DNA of 64,000 nucleotides from Isochrysis galbana. Taxonomy: Eukaryota > Haptophyta > Isochrysidales > Isochrysidaceae. Positions 52,135 to 63,020 of this stretch are shown in pieces (position 1 is the first letter of the stretch; each line of letters starts with the position of its first letter). The translations under genes were made by a program, and so were the position numbers. The notes under the pieces were generated by a model, which searched no databases, was not told the DNA's origin, and worked only from the letters and a program-made list of their open reading frames with translations. The stretch spans positions 859,975 to 923,974 of the forward strand of contig CM030943.1 in the NCBI GenBank assembly GCA_018136815.1. The letters run 5' to 3'.

Positions 52135-52446
52135 ATGGGCCAGTACTTTGTCTACATCGCCAAGCGACTCGGTCACCGCACCTACGAGGAGATCCGCGCC
52201 CCAGCCTTCAAGTTCTGCGAACACATGGAGGAGAGCATGAGCGGCGCCATCCTGGCGATGCTGCTCGTCGCAGCCTCTGGCATGGGCCGTGGATGGATGT
52301 GGAGACTTCCGCGTGGATCTGGCCAAGGAACGCTACCCGTCGATGTGGGCACTCATCAAGCCATACATGGGCCGTTGGTGCAAGGCAACCCTCATGCTCG
52401 TCGGCGACTACTCCGACGAGTACGACAGGATCCCCAAGACCAAGTA
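52135..52446 (+). pseudogene. MGQY-family protein, copy 2, frameshifted and truncated
   Basis: Nearly identical to 28240-28550: MGQYFVYIAKRLGHRTYEEI, KFCEHMEESMSGAILAMLL. A 4-base insertion around 52290 (GTGGATGGATGTGG against GTGGGTGTGG) shifts the frame. The correct frame resumes with CGDFRVDLAKERYPSMWALIKPYMGRW and GDYSDEYDRIPKTKYP. Similarity to copy 1 then stops, so about 70 C-terminal residues are absent. The shared upstream region starts at GCACGCATCTGGCGAAACTC (52027 here, 28136 in copy 1), so at least 100 bases of 5' flank were copied with the gene. Confidence 0.8.
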
Positions 52447-52602
52447 CCCGGCAGTGGCAGTGGTCCAAGATAATGTGCCGCCATGGCCTCGCGACTCCCT
52501 CTCCCTCCCGGTCCACCAGAGCCCCTACTCCTCTCGCCTCGCGCAATTGTCAGACTTTTGTACAGCCGTTTTGGGCCCGCTCCACCTGCTGCGACGGTCG
52601 TG

Positions 52603-52792
52603 TGAGAACGACAGAACGACGCGTGCGCGACGGAGCAACGCTGGCAGGGCAGTGTGCCTGCGGTTTTGTCTCACCTGTGGGAGCCCTGCGGCAGCCCGCA
52701 TGAGAACGACGCGTACGCGACGGAGCAACGCTGGCAAGGCAGTGTGCCTGCGGTTCTGTCTCACCTGTGGGAGCCCTGCGGCAGCCCGCATA
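52603..52792 (+). repeat. Two-unit tandem repeat of about 95 bp
   Basis: Units begin GAGAACGAC at 52603 and 52702 and share GCGACGGAGCAACGCTGGCA, GTGTGCCTGCGGTT and GTGGGAGCCCTGCGGCAGCC. The first unit has a small extra AGAACGAC. One frame would read CLRFCLTCGSPAAAR twice, but no gene context supports translation. Confidence 0.7.
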
Positions 52793-52984
52793 GTGGCTAG
52801 GCCAGATGTGTCGGATCAGCCCGATGAAAGCGGGAGTCCTGCCGGCACTTCCCAAAAATAGAACGTCAAAATTTTGGCAACGAGGGGGAGTACCTACTCC
52901 TTGCCCCACTGGGATGTTTTATTTTCATTCTCTTCCTTCCTCAGCGTCGATTGCTCCCACGAATCACCACAGATATCTTCTCTC

Positions 52985-53212
52985 TCCATTCTTCATCCTT
53001 CCCCTCTTTCTCCGCCTCGCCCACCCCTCTCTCTCTCCCTCCCCCCCCCCCCCCCCCCCCCCCCGCTCTCCCTGTCCCTCCCTCTCTCTCTCTCTCCTCT
53101 CTCCCTCCCTCTTTCTCTCCCCCTCTCCCACCCCCCCCTCTCTCTCCCGCTCTCTCCCTCTCTCTCTGCTTCTCTCCCTCACCCTCTCTCCCTCCCTCTC
53201 TCTCTCCCTCCG
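52985..53212. promoter_or_regulatory. CT tract with 24-base C run upstream of the 53213 gene
   Basis: Over 200 bases of CTCTCCCTCC-type sequence on the coding strand, with a C run at 53041-53064, leading straight into the start codon at 53213. It is probably promoter and 5' UTR. Confidence 0.45.
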
Positions 53213-53689
53213 ATGCTCGCTCTGCTCTGCCTGAGCGCCGTGAGCTGGGGTGGTCTCAGCCGGCTGCCTGCAGCGCCGCAACCTCTCCGCCCTCCGCTGA
53301 GCTACGGCCGCCCGCTCTGCTGCCCCCCGCGAGCCCACTGTCCCCTCGCCTGTGCTCCACAGCCGCCACCACCTGCGCGACCGCCGCCGCCCAACCGCCT
53401 CTTGCTCGCGATCCTTCTCATCGTTGTGACGCAGACACTCATCGGAGAGGAAGGCCGACTCGCTGTCCTCGCGAGTGTGAGCAGCGTCTTTGGGTCAGCC
53501 GCAGCTGACGCACTAGACAACCTCGCCCGCGCCTTCAATGGGCCGCTCCTGCAGAGGGTCGAGACGGTCGATGCTGCAGGCACCGAGTTTGGATCAGAGG
53601 CGCGCGCGACTGGCGGCGCGCTCATCATCGGTGGCCTGTACGCCTTTCGCGCGGCTGCAGAGTTTGTGAGGAGACGGCGGCTGCAGTAG
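53213..53689 (+). CDS. Small membrane protein, function unknown, probable targeting leader
   Basis: 158 residues. The start at 53213 is the first ATG after the CT tract; the frame is open further upstream only as low-complexity sequence. The N-terminus MLALLCLSAVSWGGLSRLPA looks like a signal peptide and is followed by a Pro/Cys-rich stretch. One hydrophobic helix (LLLAILLIVVTQTLIG) precedes a soluble segment with SVFGSAAADALDNLARAFNG; a second weaker one (GGALIIGGLYAFRAAAEFV) precedes the basic end RRRRLQ. The leader plus basic/proline region would fit import into a secondary plastid, but no family was recognised. Single exon. Confidence 0.5.
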   Translation: MLALLCLSAVSWGGLSRLPAAPQPLRPPLSYGRPLCCPPRAHCPLACAPQPPPPARPPPPNRLLLAILLIVVTQTLIGEEGRLAVLASVSSVFGSAAADALDNLARAFNGPLLQRVETVDAAGTEFGSEARATGGALIIGGLYAFRAAAEFVRRRRLQ

Positions 53690-54034
53690 CCGCCCGGTGT
53701 CTGCCGCATCCCTTCAGTCTGAATTCGGCGCCTGCTCCAGCATATTGCAGCCACGTGGCCGAACGATGTTCGCGCTGTGGGGGGCACTTTTGCCGCGTGA
53801 GATGACGCACGTATGAGGACCGGGCGAAACAAGAGTGGTTTCTTATGAGTTTTCTGAAATCTGCGTTGTCGATCAATGCGCGCCCACGAGCGCGAGCCAA
53901 GCGTCATTGTGATTCAATACAAGCATGCTGCTAGAGGTAGAGTCTAGCGGTGCACATATGGTGATAAGCTGAACCGTGCACAAATGGTGCAGACTCATGC
54001 CAGCGATCTTTTCGCTCATTGTCTTTTCATTGCC
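53690..54034. other. 3' flank of the 53213 gene, nothing recognised
   Basis: No repeats or domains recognised in this stretch; probably 3' UTR and spacer. Confidence 0.4.
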
Positions 54035-54358
54035 ACAGTCCCAACGTTTGTTATAGTATGACCTATGGAGCGTGCCGCGACCGCTCGTGAGCCCCAGGCG
54101 CCCCTCGCCACTGCCACTGCGCCCCACTTGGACTTGGGACGCTCCACGCCGCCCGAGTGTTGTATTCCTGCCCATCTGAAGGCTGTAGGCATGAATATTC
54201 GTGTAAGGTACGCGCTCATAATTACAATTGAACAGTTCCCCGTGTTGCCACTGACGCACAAGACACACAGATTCGGATTCCCCATGGTCTCAAGTCCAGG
54301 TTTGCAGATTTTGGTCTCAAAATTTGCGATTCGAATTTTGTTTTTGCTGTTACTATAA
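54035..54358 (+). mobile_element. Decayed retroelement 5' fragment with MERA start
   Basis: TTTGTTATAGTATG at 54047-54060, then ATGGAGCGTGCCGCGACCGC (start at 54065), reading MERAATAREPQAPLATATAP. The right arm and loop of the family hairpin (TGTTATAGT) are recognisable but the left arm has decayed. Similarity to the ORF1 start at 63021 is lost after about 40 residues. Confidence 0.45.
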
Positions 54359-54423
54359 TTGTTGGCTCGTTTAAGGTAATAAACCGGCATGACTTCGACT
54401 TCTCGTTCTGCAGTCGCTCTGCG

Positions 54424-54456
<33 letters not shown>

Positions 54457-55094
54457 CCGCCTCTCCTCGGCCGATGGCAGGAAGATTCGTCCAAAACATT
54501 CTCCGGTCCCAAGATATCTCGTGGGGGTGGGGGGTCTCTCCGCGCTCCGCGAGGGAAAGGACGCGATCTCGCTCCGAGATTGGCCTCGCGCCCTCCCACG
54601 CTGCCCCGCCGTGCCCTCAGTCCCTCGCCCCCCCCCCGCGGCAGGTTCTTTCCCTCGGCGTGCCGTCCGTCGCCTACCTTTGGGCCGGCACGCCGGCACC
54701 GTCCGTTCCCATTTCGAAAGTTAGCCCTGTTTTTGGCGTCCAGCACGCCAGAAACGACGAGTCCGAGTCCGAGTACAAATCAACGTCACCGCCTCTTCGA
54801 GAACACGAAGACTGCGCCATGCTCGTGGACCGACTCCCTACGCGTGAAACGATCGATAGCTCTCCTCTCGTCATCCCTCAAGTAGAGAGGCCGAACTCCG
54901 ACCACACCATCGCGATTACGGTGGTCAATACTGGCCCCAAACCTCTACACCTTCCGTCGTTCCATCCTGTAGCTTCGCTACAGGTTCGATTCAAGATTCA
55001 CGCTGGAGGGCACTCGGCACTCGTGAAAAGGAGCCCAGAAGCGCTAATCTCTCCTCGCCTAAGCGAGTGGCCGCGACCCCGGTTGTCAAACCTA
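54359..55094. other. Intergenic, low-complexity CT tract and an unsupported open frame
   Basis: A CT dinucleotide run lies at 54425-54456. Plus-strand frame 54474-55133 (219 residues) has no recognised domain; its second half (VERPNSDHTIAITVVNTG) has normal composition but no splice or start evidence. Not called as a gene. Confidence 0.35.
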
Positions 55095-55495
55095 TCGTCA
55101 GGTGTCATGTCCACGGGGCCTTACACAACCTGACGTCAGTGACGTCAGACCTGACGTCAGGTCCAATTGATGTTTATAAAAGTATAAGCTATACAGCGCA
55201 AAATTCGACCTTGTAGTCTTACTCTCGCTACAGTGGCACAGTGCGTCGCGGCAGAGGTTAGATTGCACGCGGCACGCGTTCGAGACTGCTCGGACCTGTG
55301 TTGGTAAGGATAGTGCTTTCGGCACCAGTCAATTTTTTTTTGACAACTTGTACCTTTTTTATATTCCCTTCTTATATTTTTAATCGTAGATCGGTCAGCC
55401 ATATGACGAGACGTCTGACGGTCACCGTCAGGTTCAACTGACCTGACACCTACCTGACGACAGTGACGTCAGGCCTGACGTGACAACTAGGGCCG
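55095..55495. repeat. TGACGTCAGG inverted-word element
   Basis: Both ends of this 400-base stretch carry clusters of the same palindromic word: CCTGACGTCAGTGACGTCAG then ACCTGACGTCAGG at 55129-55160, and CAGTGACGTCAGGCCTGACG at 55459-55478 with GACGGTCACCGTCAGG in between. The centre is AT-rich and unique. The layout resembles the subterminal repeats of a non-coding DNA transposon. No clean target duplication was found. Confidence 0.5.
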
Positions 55496-55539
55496 CGACG
55501 AGCCGGAGCCGAGGCCCTTCCCTCCTAGTTCTAGTCACA

Positions 55540-55690
55540 GGTTGTGGGGAATAGAGAGCCAGCTTCAGCCGCCCACCGAAGAATAGGTAAGTTCCGCACT
55601 CCGCACCTGTTTACTTACGGGATAAGTCGGGACCGAGGCCGCCGCCAGCCCGGTAGGCATAGGAGGAAGGGGAGAACGGATCACCGGATC
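55540..55690 (+). repeat. Family A 3' end, copy 5
   Basis: Has CCGCCCACCGAAGAATAGGTAAG, as in the copies ending at 49780 and 51944, then outer stem GTTCCG (55591-55596) and CGGGAC (55628-55633) around CACCTGTTTAC. It then has the tail GCCGCCAGCCCGGTAGGCAT. The GAGA-capped stem is degenerate here. It supplies the third version of the covarying outer stem. Confidence 0.55.
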
Positions 55691-56065
55691 ACCGGGGGGA
55701 GGTGTCGTTCCGTCAATTGTGGGGCGCCTTTGAGTCCGTAGTCATCGCGTGTTCGACAACGACTCGTTCCTCCTCCTGCTCCAAGGGCGCGGCGGAGGAG
55801 GCGGAGCCTGTTCGCGTTCCTCATACCGAGGAGGAGGCCCTTTCTCCGACCGAGGAGGCCACCACCACCACCACCGACGAGGACTCCGGGCCTGTCTGTG
55901 GAGGAAGGAGGAGAAGAGAAGAACGAGAACTGTGCGTCGGACGCTCCAGGCCTTCTTCTTCCCATCGCGGCGGTTGCGGAGGTCGAGGAGGCAGCCGAGT
56001 CGATGGAGGAGGTCGAGACCGCCCACGCGCTCGCTCTCACCGAGGACAAGGAAGCCGAGGAGGGC

Positions 56066-56185
56066 ATGACCATCCGGGTGGGATATGCGTATTTGGTATC
56101 TGGTGGGGTCCGGGGTCCCTCATCCGGATGGATCGTCGAAAACGGCCACGCAGCGCGCCAGCGCGCCCGGCATCGGTTCGAAGTT
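56066..56185 (+). repeat. Dispersed repeat, inverted copy of 412-517
   Basis: GGCATGACCATCCGGGTGGG through CGGTTCGAAGTTGGG matches the reverse complement of 412-517, with an extra CCGGGGT and CAGCGCGC internal duplication here. It lies in a Glu/Ala-rich open frame (55898-56248) that ends 60 bases later; the frame itself has no recognised domain. Confidence 0.6.
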
Positions 56186-56230
56186 GGGCTCTCCGGGCCT
56201 CCCTCAGCGACGGCTCAACGTTCAATGGGC

Positions 56231-56988
56231 CCTAGTAATATTAAATAGTTTTAATTTTAATTTCATTTTGCTTTTGCTTTTGCTTATGTATTATAATTTT
56301 CTAGCTTCAGCTTCTTCTGCGACTCTGATTTCCTTATTAGGTTGCGGGTTTTCTGTCTGTTGGGACAAAGGGTGGTCTGTGTTTGGGGCGTTCCGGGCGT
56401 CGTCGCGATGGGTCGGAGGCGTTAGGTTGTTTAGTATGTTTGTCGCGTGTTTCATGATGCAGTGATGCAGTCGTCGCAGATGCAGCGTCCGTCGCCTGTG
56501 CCTGTGCGCCGACTGGAGATTGCGTGCGATTTCCGGGCGGAGTTGTGGGTCGGATGCGTCTGGCCGGCTCGCCGGCCGTTGGCGTGAAGGTGGTCGTTCC
56601 GTCAAGGTTGCGGAACAAGATGGGCAGGATTCCTATCTCATCGTTCGTCCACACGTCGGTCTGCGACCTACGACACGAAGTCGTCGTCGGCCTTCGCGCC
56701 CCACGCCCGCACGGTCATAAATAAAGGCCTTCTTCCCTGTGAAGACCACCTTCCCAAACGGACAAGATACAAGATGCGACTCACCCCGGAGGCGGAGGAA
56801 AGGTTGAAAAAAGCCGCGCGCAAATCAATATGAAGCTTTCGGAGTAGAAGGCTCCATCTACAAGACAACTCAGGTTCGCCGCCCATTCCTATCGAGTGCT
56901 TTACCACTCGCGGGCGACGAAGCCGCGCTGATGAGGAGAACTCTCGCGGCGGCTCTCCTACTCTCTCTCTCCCCCCCTCTCTCTCCCT

Positions 56989-57066
<78 letters not shown>

Positions 57067-57318
57067 CTACCCGCGCCTTCCGCTGCGGAGCCCAGGAAGA
57101 GCTCTCTTCAGCCCTCCCCTTACTTTATTTTAGAGTAGCCCTCAGCTATCTTTACCTTGTGCGCCACCCTTCCCCGGCCGCTCTCGCTCTCTCGCCTCCC
57201 CATCCCCCCCTTCCGCTCCCGCTCGCGCGGCGGCCGCCCTCCCTCTCCTACCCTTCGCTCTCCCTCTCTCTCTCCCTGTCTTTGCTGCCTGGAGGCGGGA
57301 GAAGGGGCTCACGGACGA
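56231..57318. other. Upstream region of the trehalose synthase gene with CT microsatellites
   Basis: No gene recognised from 56231 to 56940. CT dinucleotide runs fill about 56950-57067 (over 100 bases of nearly pure CT) and recur at 57180-57290, just before the start codon at 57319. These are probably promoter and 5' UTR of the downstream gene. Confidence 0.45.
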
Positions 57319-60300
57319 ATGGCCGGATCCTTCGCGCTCCTCGACTTCCGCGTCCGCTACACGCCCAGACGGCCGGGAGAGGCCGTCTGTGCGGTGGGAG
57401 AGCACCCAGCGCTCGGCTGCTGGGACCCGGCCCACTCGCTCAAGCTGCGCCAGCTCTCAGACAGCCCGGGCGTGTGGGTCTCGCACGCACCCATCTCTGT
57501 ACCCACCGGAATCACCATCCAGTACAAGTACCTCCTCTTCCACGAAGGAGCCTTCGAGCGATGGGAAGCCTTTGACGGTAACCGCACGCTCGATGTCGCA
57601 GGCAGAGCCCAGGCAACTGGGCTGCGTGTCGGGCCGGCCGACGACACATTCGATGTTTTGCGGCAGCCACCGGAGCTAGATGCGATGAGTGCTCTGCTCA
57701 ATGCCGACGGTTCCACTGGGGGCCCTCAGGCGCACACGCACGAGGGGGGCAACGTAGAGGGAGGCTCAATCCTTGTAGTAGCATACATCCTGCCTCTCCT
57801 CATCACGCGTGAGGTGGAGACGGGGGGCTGGGTGATCGAGTGGAATCTCGACTCTGTGCTGGCGCGGCGCGCCTCTGCCGGGCGCGCCGCGGGCAGGCGG
57901 GTGGTGTGGATCGGTTGCCCAGGTGTCGCTGTGATTCCCGCCGACCGTGCGTCTCTCACCGAGGCCCTTGCACACTTCTCTGCGGTGCCCGTCTTCCTCG
58001 ATCCCGAAATGCAGCACACGTTCTACGCGGGCTTCTGCCGCTCGTTCCTTTGGCCCGTCTTCCACAATGTGATCAAGGCGGGTGCATACTCTCACTCCGC
58101 ATGGCGCGCGTACTGCTCAGTCAACCGTCTATTTGCTGACAAGGTGGTCGAGGTCTACGAGACGGGTGACATGATTTGGGCGCATGACTACCATCTGCTG
58201 CTGCTTCCGTCGTATACTCTGCGTCATTTACGCACCGCCACTGTCGGGCTCTTCCTTCACACGCCCTTTCCTTCCTCCGAGATCTTTCGCACGATATGTG
58301 TGCGCGACGAGCTCCTCAGGGGGATGATCAACGCTGACGTGGTAAGGCGCACATCTGGATGGAAGGCAGGGAGCTCTCTCACATGGACGTCAAAATGGCT
58401 GCCCCTGGTCGAAGGGGCGCTCCGGCCGCGCAGTGCGCGCTCGACGTCAGACACAGCTCACCCCACCTTGCTAGCTTGAAGCACAAGCCCCCCCCTGCGG
58501 GCTGACAAGCGACGCCTCTGCTTCGCATCCAATGTACTTGCACCCTCAGGTGGGCTTTCATCTTTTCGAATACGCCCGCCACTTCCTCACGTGCTGCAAG
58601 CGTCAGATGGGGCTCGACCTAAAAGAGCAAAAGATCGGCGGCACGTCAGGCACGGGCGACGTCTTCTTGACCGTAAAAGACAATGAGCGCACCGTCGTCG
58701 TCGTCATCTCACACGCAGGTGAGCTCCCTTGACCCGCTTGTCCGCTTCTCCAGATGTAGTATGAAGGTCCTGCCTCCTCACGCAAATGGTGTAATGTGGC
58801 CCAATTGCCACCATGGTTGCTCTCCCCCACTCTCTGTGCGCAGGGATCGAACCGGCGATGCTGGAGCAAGTCGAGCTGGCGGCAAACAAGATTGACCCCT
58901 TTCGCGAGGCGAACCTCGCTGTCGTCAACGATGGCCTCTCTCCAAGACGAGGCCCCGATGAAGGGGTGTCCCCACTCAGCCTCTCCCCCCCACAGCCTCG
59001 CACCAACTCGATGCGCAAGAGTGGCTCCACGTCCCACGTACCTACTGTCCACTTCGCTGCCCAGCCATCTGCTTGCGCACACCTGTCGGCGCCAGCGGGC
59101 GGTGGCGGCTACTTCGCACTAGCTGCAGCACATCTTGCCCAGCCAACCAATGCACTCGTCCGTTCTCCTCTGCTTTCGGCGTTGCCGTCGCCCATTGCCC
59201 GCAACGTGTCTGACGAGGCGGCGGGCGCTCTACTTGCGAGACTCGATGAGATGACGGCCGCTGGCCGCAAAATTGTACTCGAAGTGGACGAGGTGGAACG
59301 GCTCAAGGGGTTGCCGCTCGCGCTTCTAGGCTGGGAGCAGATGCTAAGGACCGCAAAAAGAGACGTGAGGGCCACATTCGTGCAGGTATGGCGAGCATCC
59401 TCGGAGTAGATGAGGTTGTTGTGTGTATCCAGCCAGTCGTGTCCTGCTCACTTTCATCAGCTCAAGGATGCGCGCTACTGCAAGTTTTCATCTCGAGCCC
59501 CCACGCGCCTTGTCCAACTCGTAGGTGGGCGTCAAAGCGCGCAACTTCACACCTGCAACGCAGCAAGACTACGAGGCTGTACGTGCCGAGATCACGGAGA
59601 TCTTGCAACGCATTGAGTCGGCCCATCATGGAGCTGTTATATTTGTGGAACTACCAACCATATCGGTGACCCAGCGCTTGCAGCTGTGGCGGCGCGCAGA
59701 CGTCACAGTCTTCACACCTGTGAGGGAAGGTATGAACACGTATCCCCTCGAGGCGGTCTTTGCGAGGCGTGAAATCTCGCCAGGTGAGGAGACCACGCTT
59801 GCGCCCCTAGGCCACCCCCCACCCTCACTCTCGACGCCCAAAACTGGCTCTTCTCATATCATGATTTGGTTGACTCACAGGTGCCATTGTCCTCTCCGAG
59901 TTTGCGTGCTGCTCCCGCGTGCTGAATGGCGCTCTTCGCATCAACCCTTGGAATACGGAGGCCGTGGCTGCAGCATTCTCCGACGCGCTCAAAATGGGTG
60001 ATGCCGAGCGCCAGGCCAGACGCGCTAGGGACATGGAATTCGTGCTCAACAACACCGCGGCTGCTTGGGCGGAGCGTTTCGTGCTCGACTTGCAGGTGCG
60101 AGCCAATCTCATATCGTTCTCGCGACCATCCATCCGATCCATCACAACTGGGTCTCCTTGCACGTCCAAGTGACACCTTCCTACCTCGCAGGCGGCCGCC
60201 GTAGACAAACCACAGGATGCTCAGTGGGACACGATCGGCTTCGGTCTAGCAGGTTTCCATCGTGCTGGATGGCGTACCGACTTTACAGCGCTCGACACGA

Positions 60301-62333
60301 CGGAAGTGCTCGCAGCCTACCGCCGAGCGAGGAGGCGAGCCATCTTCGTGGATTGGGGAGGCACGTTGGTCAACATCGAGGTGAGAACGTCGTGCAAGGG
60401 ATGAGGAGTGCGCCCTCGGCAGTGCAGCCATCGCGACTCCTCCCTACCAAGCAGCCCTTTCATTCGCCGTTGCCCGGTATCGGAGTCCAACTCTCTGCTC
60501 ACATAATCATGGCTTGCCCCGTTGTCAGGACGGTTTCAACTCCCATCTGGTGGAATACTACCGCGAGGGCCTCTCGCCCTCCCTCTTTGCGTGCCTTGAG
60601 CAACTGGCATCCGAGCCACGAAACCTGCTCATGGTGTTGTCTGGTCAGGTGCGAAGCAGAATCTATGCACGAGAGGCACCCCGGCACCTTCAGAGCTGGA
60701 GTGTCTATCAACGAGAATTCTTCTCGCCGATGCATAACTTCACACCGCCATCCCTCTTCCAATGCGGTGCAGGGATGCGAGGCGATGGACGCGGCCTTTT
60801 CGGGCCTCACCTCTGCCTCGTTTGCCGCCGAGCACGGTTGCTTCTTTCGCTTGGGCTCCCTTCCGGGAGTCCGTCGCCCAACGGCCGGCGGCTGGCGCCA
60901 GCTTATCGAGGGTTTTGACCTTTCTTGGAAAGAGTCGGCAAGGGCAGTGATGGAGGCCTACACTGCTCGGACGAATGGGGCACAAACACACGTCAAGGTG
61001 CATTTCCGGGGAGCCCACGAGCCGGTTGCTTCTCGACCTGCACGGTTTGTGGGTTCTGGAGTCGCCAACCCACCACCCCTTTTACGCTCGCTTCAGGGCT
61101 CCAGCCTTGTGTGGAAATTCGACGAGGTCGACCCTGAATTTGGCATGATGCAAGCCAAGGAAATGAGCGTCCACCTCAACACGGTAATCAGGACCCGGCC
61201 TAGATCGACAACCCTGATTTGCGGGCCATTTGAGTGTGCTAGGCGGGCATTCCCTACATTGGCCCTCAATTCCTGCAATCTGTGTGCCACAGGTGCTTGA
61301 AAACCACCCTGTGTCGATCATTTCCGGCAAGGGATATGTCGAGGTCCGCCCCACAGGGATTAACAAGGGCGCGATGGTCGACCATGTCGTCTCGCAGCTC
61401 TACGCCCAGGTGAGCTGTGCCATTTGTGCTCCAGGAGGGCCGTGCTGACCACTTTCATGCATTTATGGACTTCCAAGCCCCCGTCTCGACAAGCATGCAG
61501 CTACCCCCCTCCCTCGCCTGCTCTCAATAATCTATAGTCCGGTGGTGTCGACTTCATCTTGTGCATCGGCGACGATTCCGCTGACGAGTTCATGTTTCAG
61601 GCTCTACACAAACGTTACGCTTCAAAGCCGAGCTCAGCGCCCCCAGCACTTTTCACTTGCGTGGTGGGCAGAAAGCCCTCGGCTGCAAAGTACTATGTGA
61701 ACGACGCCGACGAGGTATGCAGCGCAGCGCGTGGATGCCCCGGGGCACGTGGATGCTTAGCACTCACGTGAGCTAGCTGGGCATATACCATCTTGGCACG
61801 CGGCAGCTGTCGAGCATACCGCGATCGAGTTTCCCCCATTTGCGCCCCGTGGTTATGGGGCCCCACCCCCCACCCCATTCCTTCCCACCGAACTCGACCA
61901 GGTGCTCGAGTTGTTCCAATCGCTCCGTCTGCACTCGACGCGGTCGAACCGCAACCTATCCACGTCGGATCTCAACGGCATGGGGCGTGGCCGCCCTCAC
62001 GCCCCTACCCAACCTGTAGGCATCCGACGAAGCCCATTGGCTACGTCGCTCGACTCTTCCACGTTGCGCGCAGCGATCTCAGGCGATGCGACGGAAACAT
62101 CCTTCGTTGGGCAATACCGCCGTGCCAGTAGCGGGGTCTTCAGCGGGGTCAGTGGATTGGGTGCTGCGCTCGGCGGTGTCTTTGGCGGCAGCGCTCCTCA
62201 TCGGGCTACCGTAGAGCCGCCTCGTCTCGCGCCCATCGCATCCTCTCCGCCACAAGAAGAGCGTGCCTCGCTCACCGCCGAACCTGCAGACGGCCGTGAG
62301 CAACAATCTCTAAGCGTCCGCCTATCCTCCTAG
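57319..62333 (+). CDS. TPS: CBM20-trehalose-phosphate synthase/phosphatase fusion
   Basis: Twelve exons: 57319-58341, 58550-58718, 58844-59385, 59525-59783, 59881-60095, 60192-60380, 60529-60648, 60773-60997, 61097-61183, 61293-61409, 61538-61714, 61902-62333; 1184 residues. Residues 8-100 are a starch-binding CBM20 (VRYTPRRPGEAVCAVGEHPALGCWDPAHSLKL, IQYKYLLF, WEAFDGNRTL). A GT20 synthase domain follows (IWAHDYHLLLLPS, FLHTPFPSSEIFR, VGFHLFEYARHFLTCC, REGMNTYPLEA, SEFACCSRVLNGALRINPWN). A trehalose-6-phosphatase-like domain follows that (VLSGQ, LAAEHG-like FAAEHGCFFR, GKGYVEVRPTGINKG, IGDDSADEFMF). The phosphatase nucleophile motif DxDGT reads DWGGT at 790-794, missing the second Asp. EVERLKGLPLALLGWEQML is the plant class II form. 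The last exon is a Ser/Gly-rich tail. The product would make or sense trehalose-6-phosphate; starch binding suggests coupling to storage glucan. Confidence 0.93.
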
Positions 62334-62747
62334 AAGAAGTCGCAACTAGTCCGACCTCGATCTCTCAACCTCCGCCTCACCATCATCCAACATTGACCGT
62401 CTCTGGATTCAAAGAGGAGTGCAAAGCGCATTATGTACAAGCTGCAGGCGCAAGGGATGATGAACGGCGCAGGGAGCTCATAGCAAGCAATCCTACGCGA
62501 GGGCAAGACCGCGTGCATTCCATCGGATTTTCGGTAATGACCTCAACATATGGAATTGACCTCGATGTGTGGATAGAAGGAACAGTCGCATGATGTAACT
62601 TTGGGGGATGCCGTCCCGCAGATGGGGGGATGTCGAGATATGCGCGCAACGTAGAACGTGACTGCTCAGCCGTCAGTCGTTGTGCTCACGATCTTCAGCC
62701 AATGCTTGTGCTCGGCGTGCGGCGTGTATAGGAAACCAAGTACAAGT
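62334..62747. other. 3' flank of the trehalose synthase gene
   Basis: A 66-residue open frame at 62393-62593 (MTVSGFKEECKAHYVQAAGA) is of normal composition but has no recognised relatives; it more likely lies in the 3' UTR. Nothing else is seen. Confidence 0.4.
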
Positions 62748-63020
62748 AAAAAACTTTTAATATTCTCGCCACGCGCGCGGCCTTAGTCCTCTGCCGTATA
62801 GCCACGCCCATACACTCTCACTCCTCCCAACCTGCGTTGCGGTGACTTCCATCGTGCTCTACTTCTACTTGGGGGCTCGGGTCGTGGAGGGGTGGTAGTG
62901 TGTAGTGTGAGCGGAGCGTTCCGAACGCTGTTCCTGTCCCTAGCGAGTTGATTCCCGATTCCCGTCTTCCTCCTATGTCTCTAGGTGACCGGCTTCAAAA
63001 CTATTGTTATAGTTTTAGCG
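62748..63020 (+). mobile_element. LINE 5' end with 5' UTR and hairpin
   Basis: Begins AAAAAACTTTTAATATTCTC then GCCACGCGCGCGG, with the AGCCACGCCC, CCTGCGTTGCGG, TGTGCTCTACTTC and GGGGCTCGG blocks of the family. Just before the coding start is the perfect hairpin AAACTAT-TGTT-ATAGTTT (62998-63015), five bases from the ATG at 63021. This is the most complete 5' end in the window and links the AACTTCTTAATA motif, the hairpin and ORF1 in one element. Confidence 0.65.

Noticed and set aside
54976-54992. GGTTCGATTC, resembling a tRNA B box
   Set aside because: The bases around it do not form a T-stem and there is no A box at the right distance.
54474-55133. 219-residue plus-strand open frame
   Set aside because: No recognised domain, mixed low-complexity start, and it runs into the TGACGTCAGG repeat.
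59472-59524. Possible extra small exon in the trehalose synthase gene
   Set aside because: The join from 59385 to 59525 gives the conserved synthase sequence without it, and the stretch reads as non-conserved residues.
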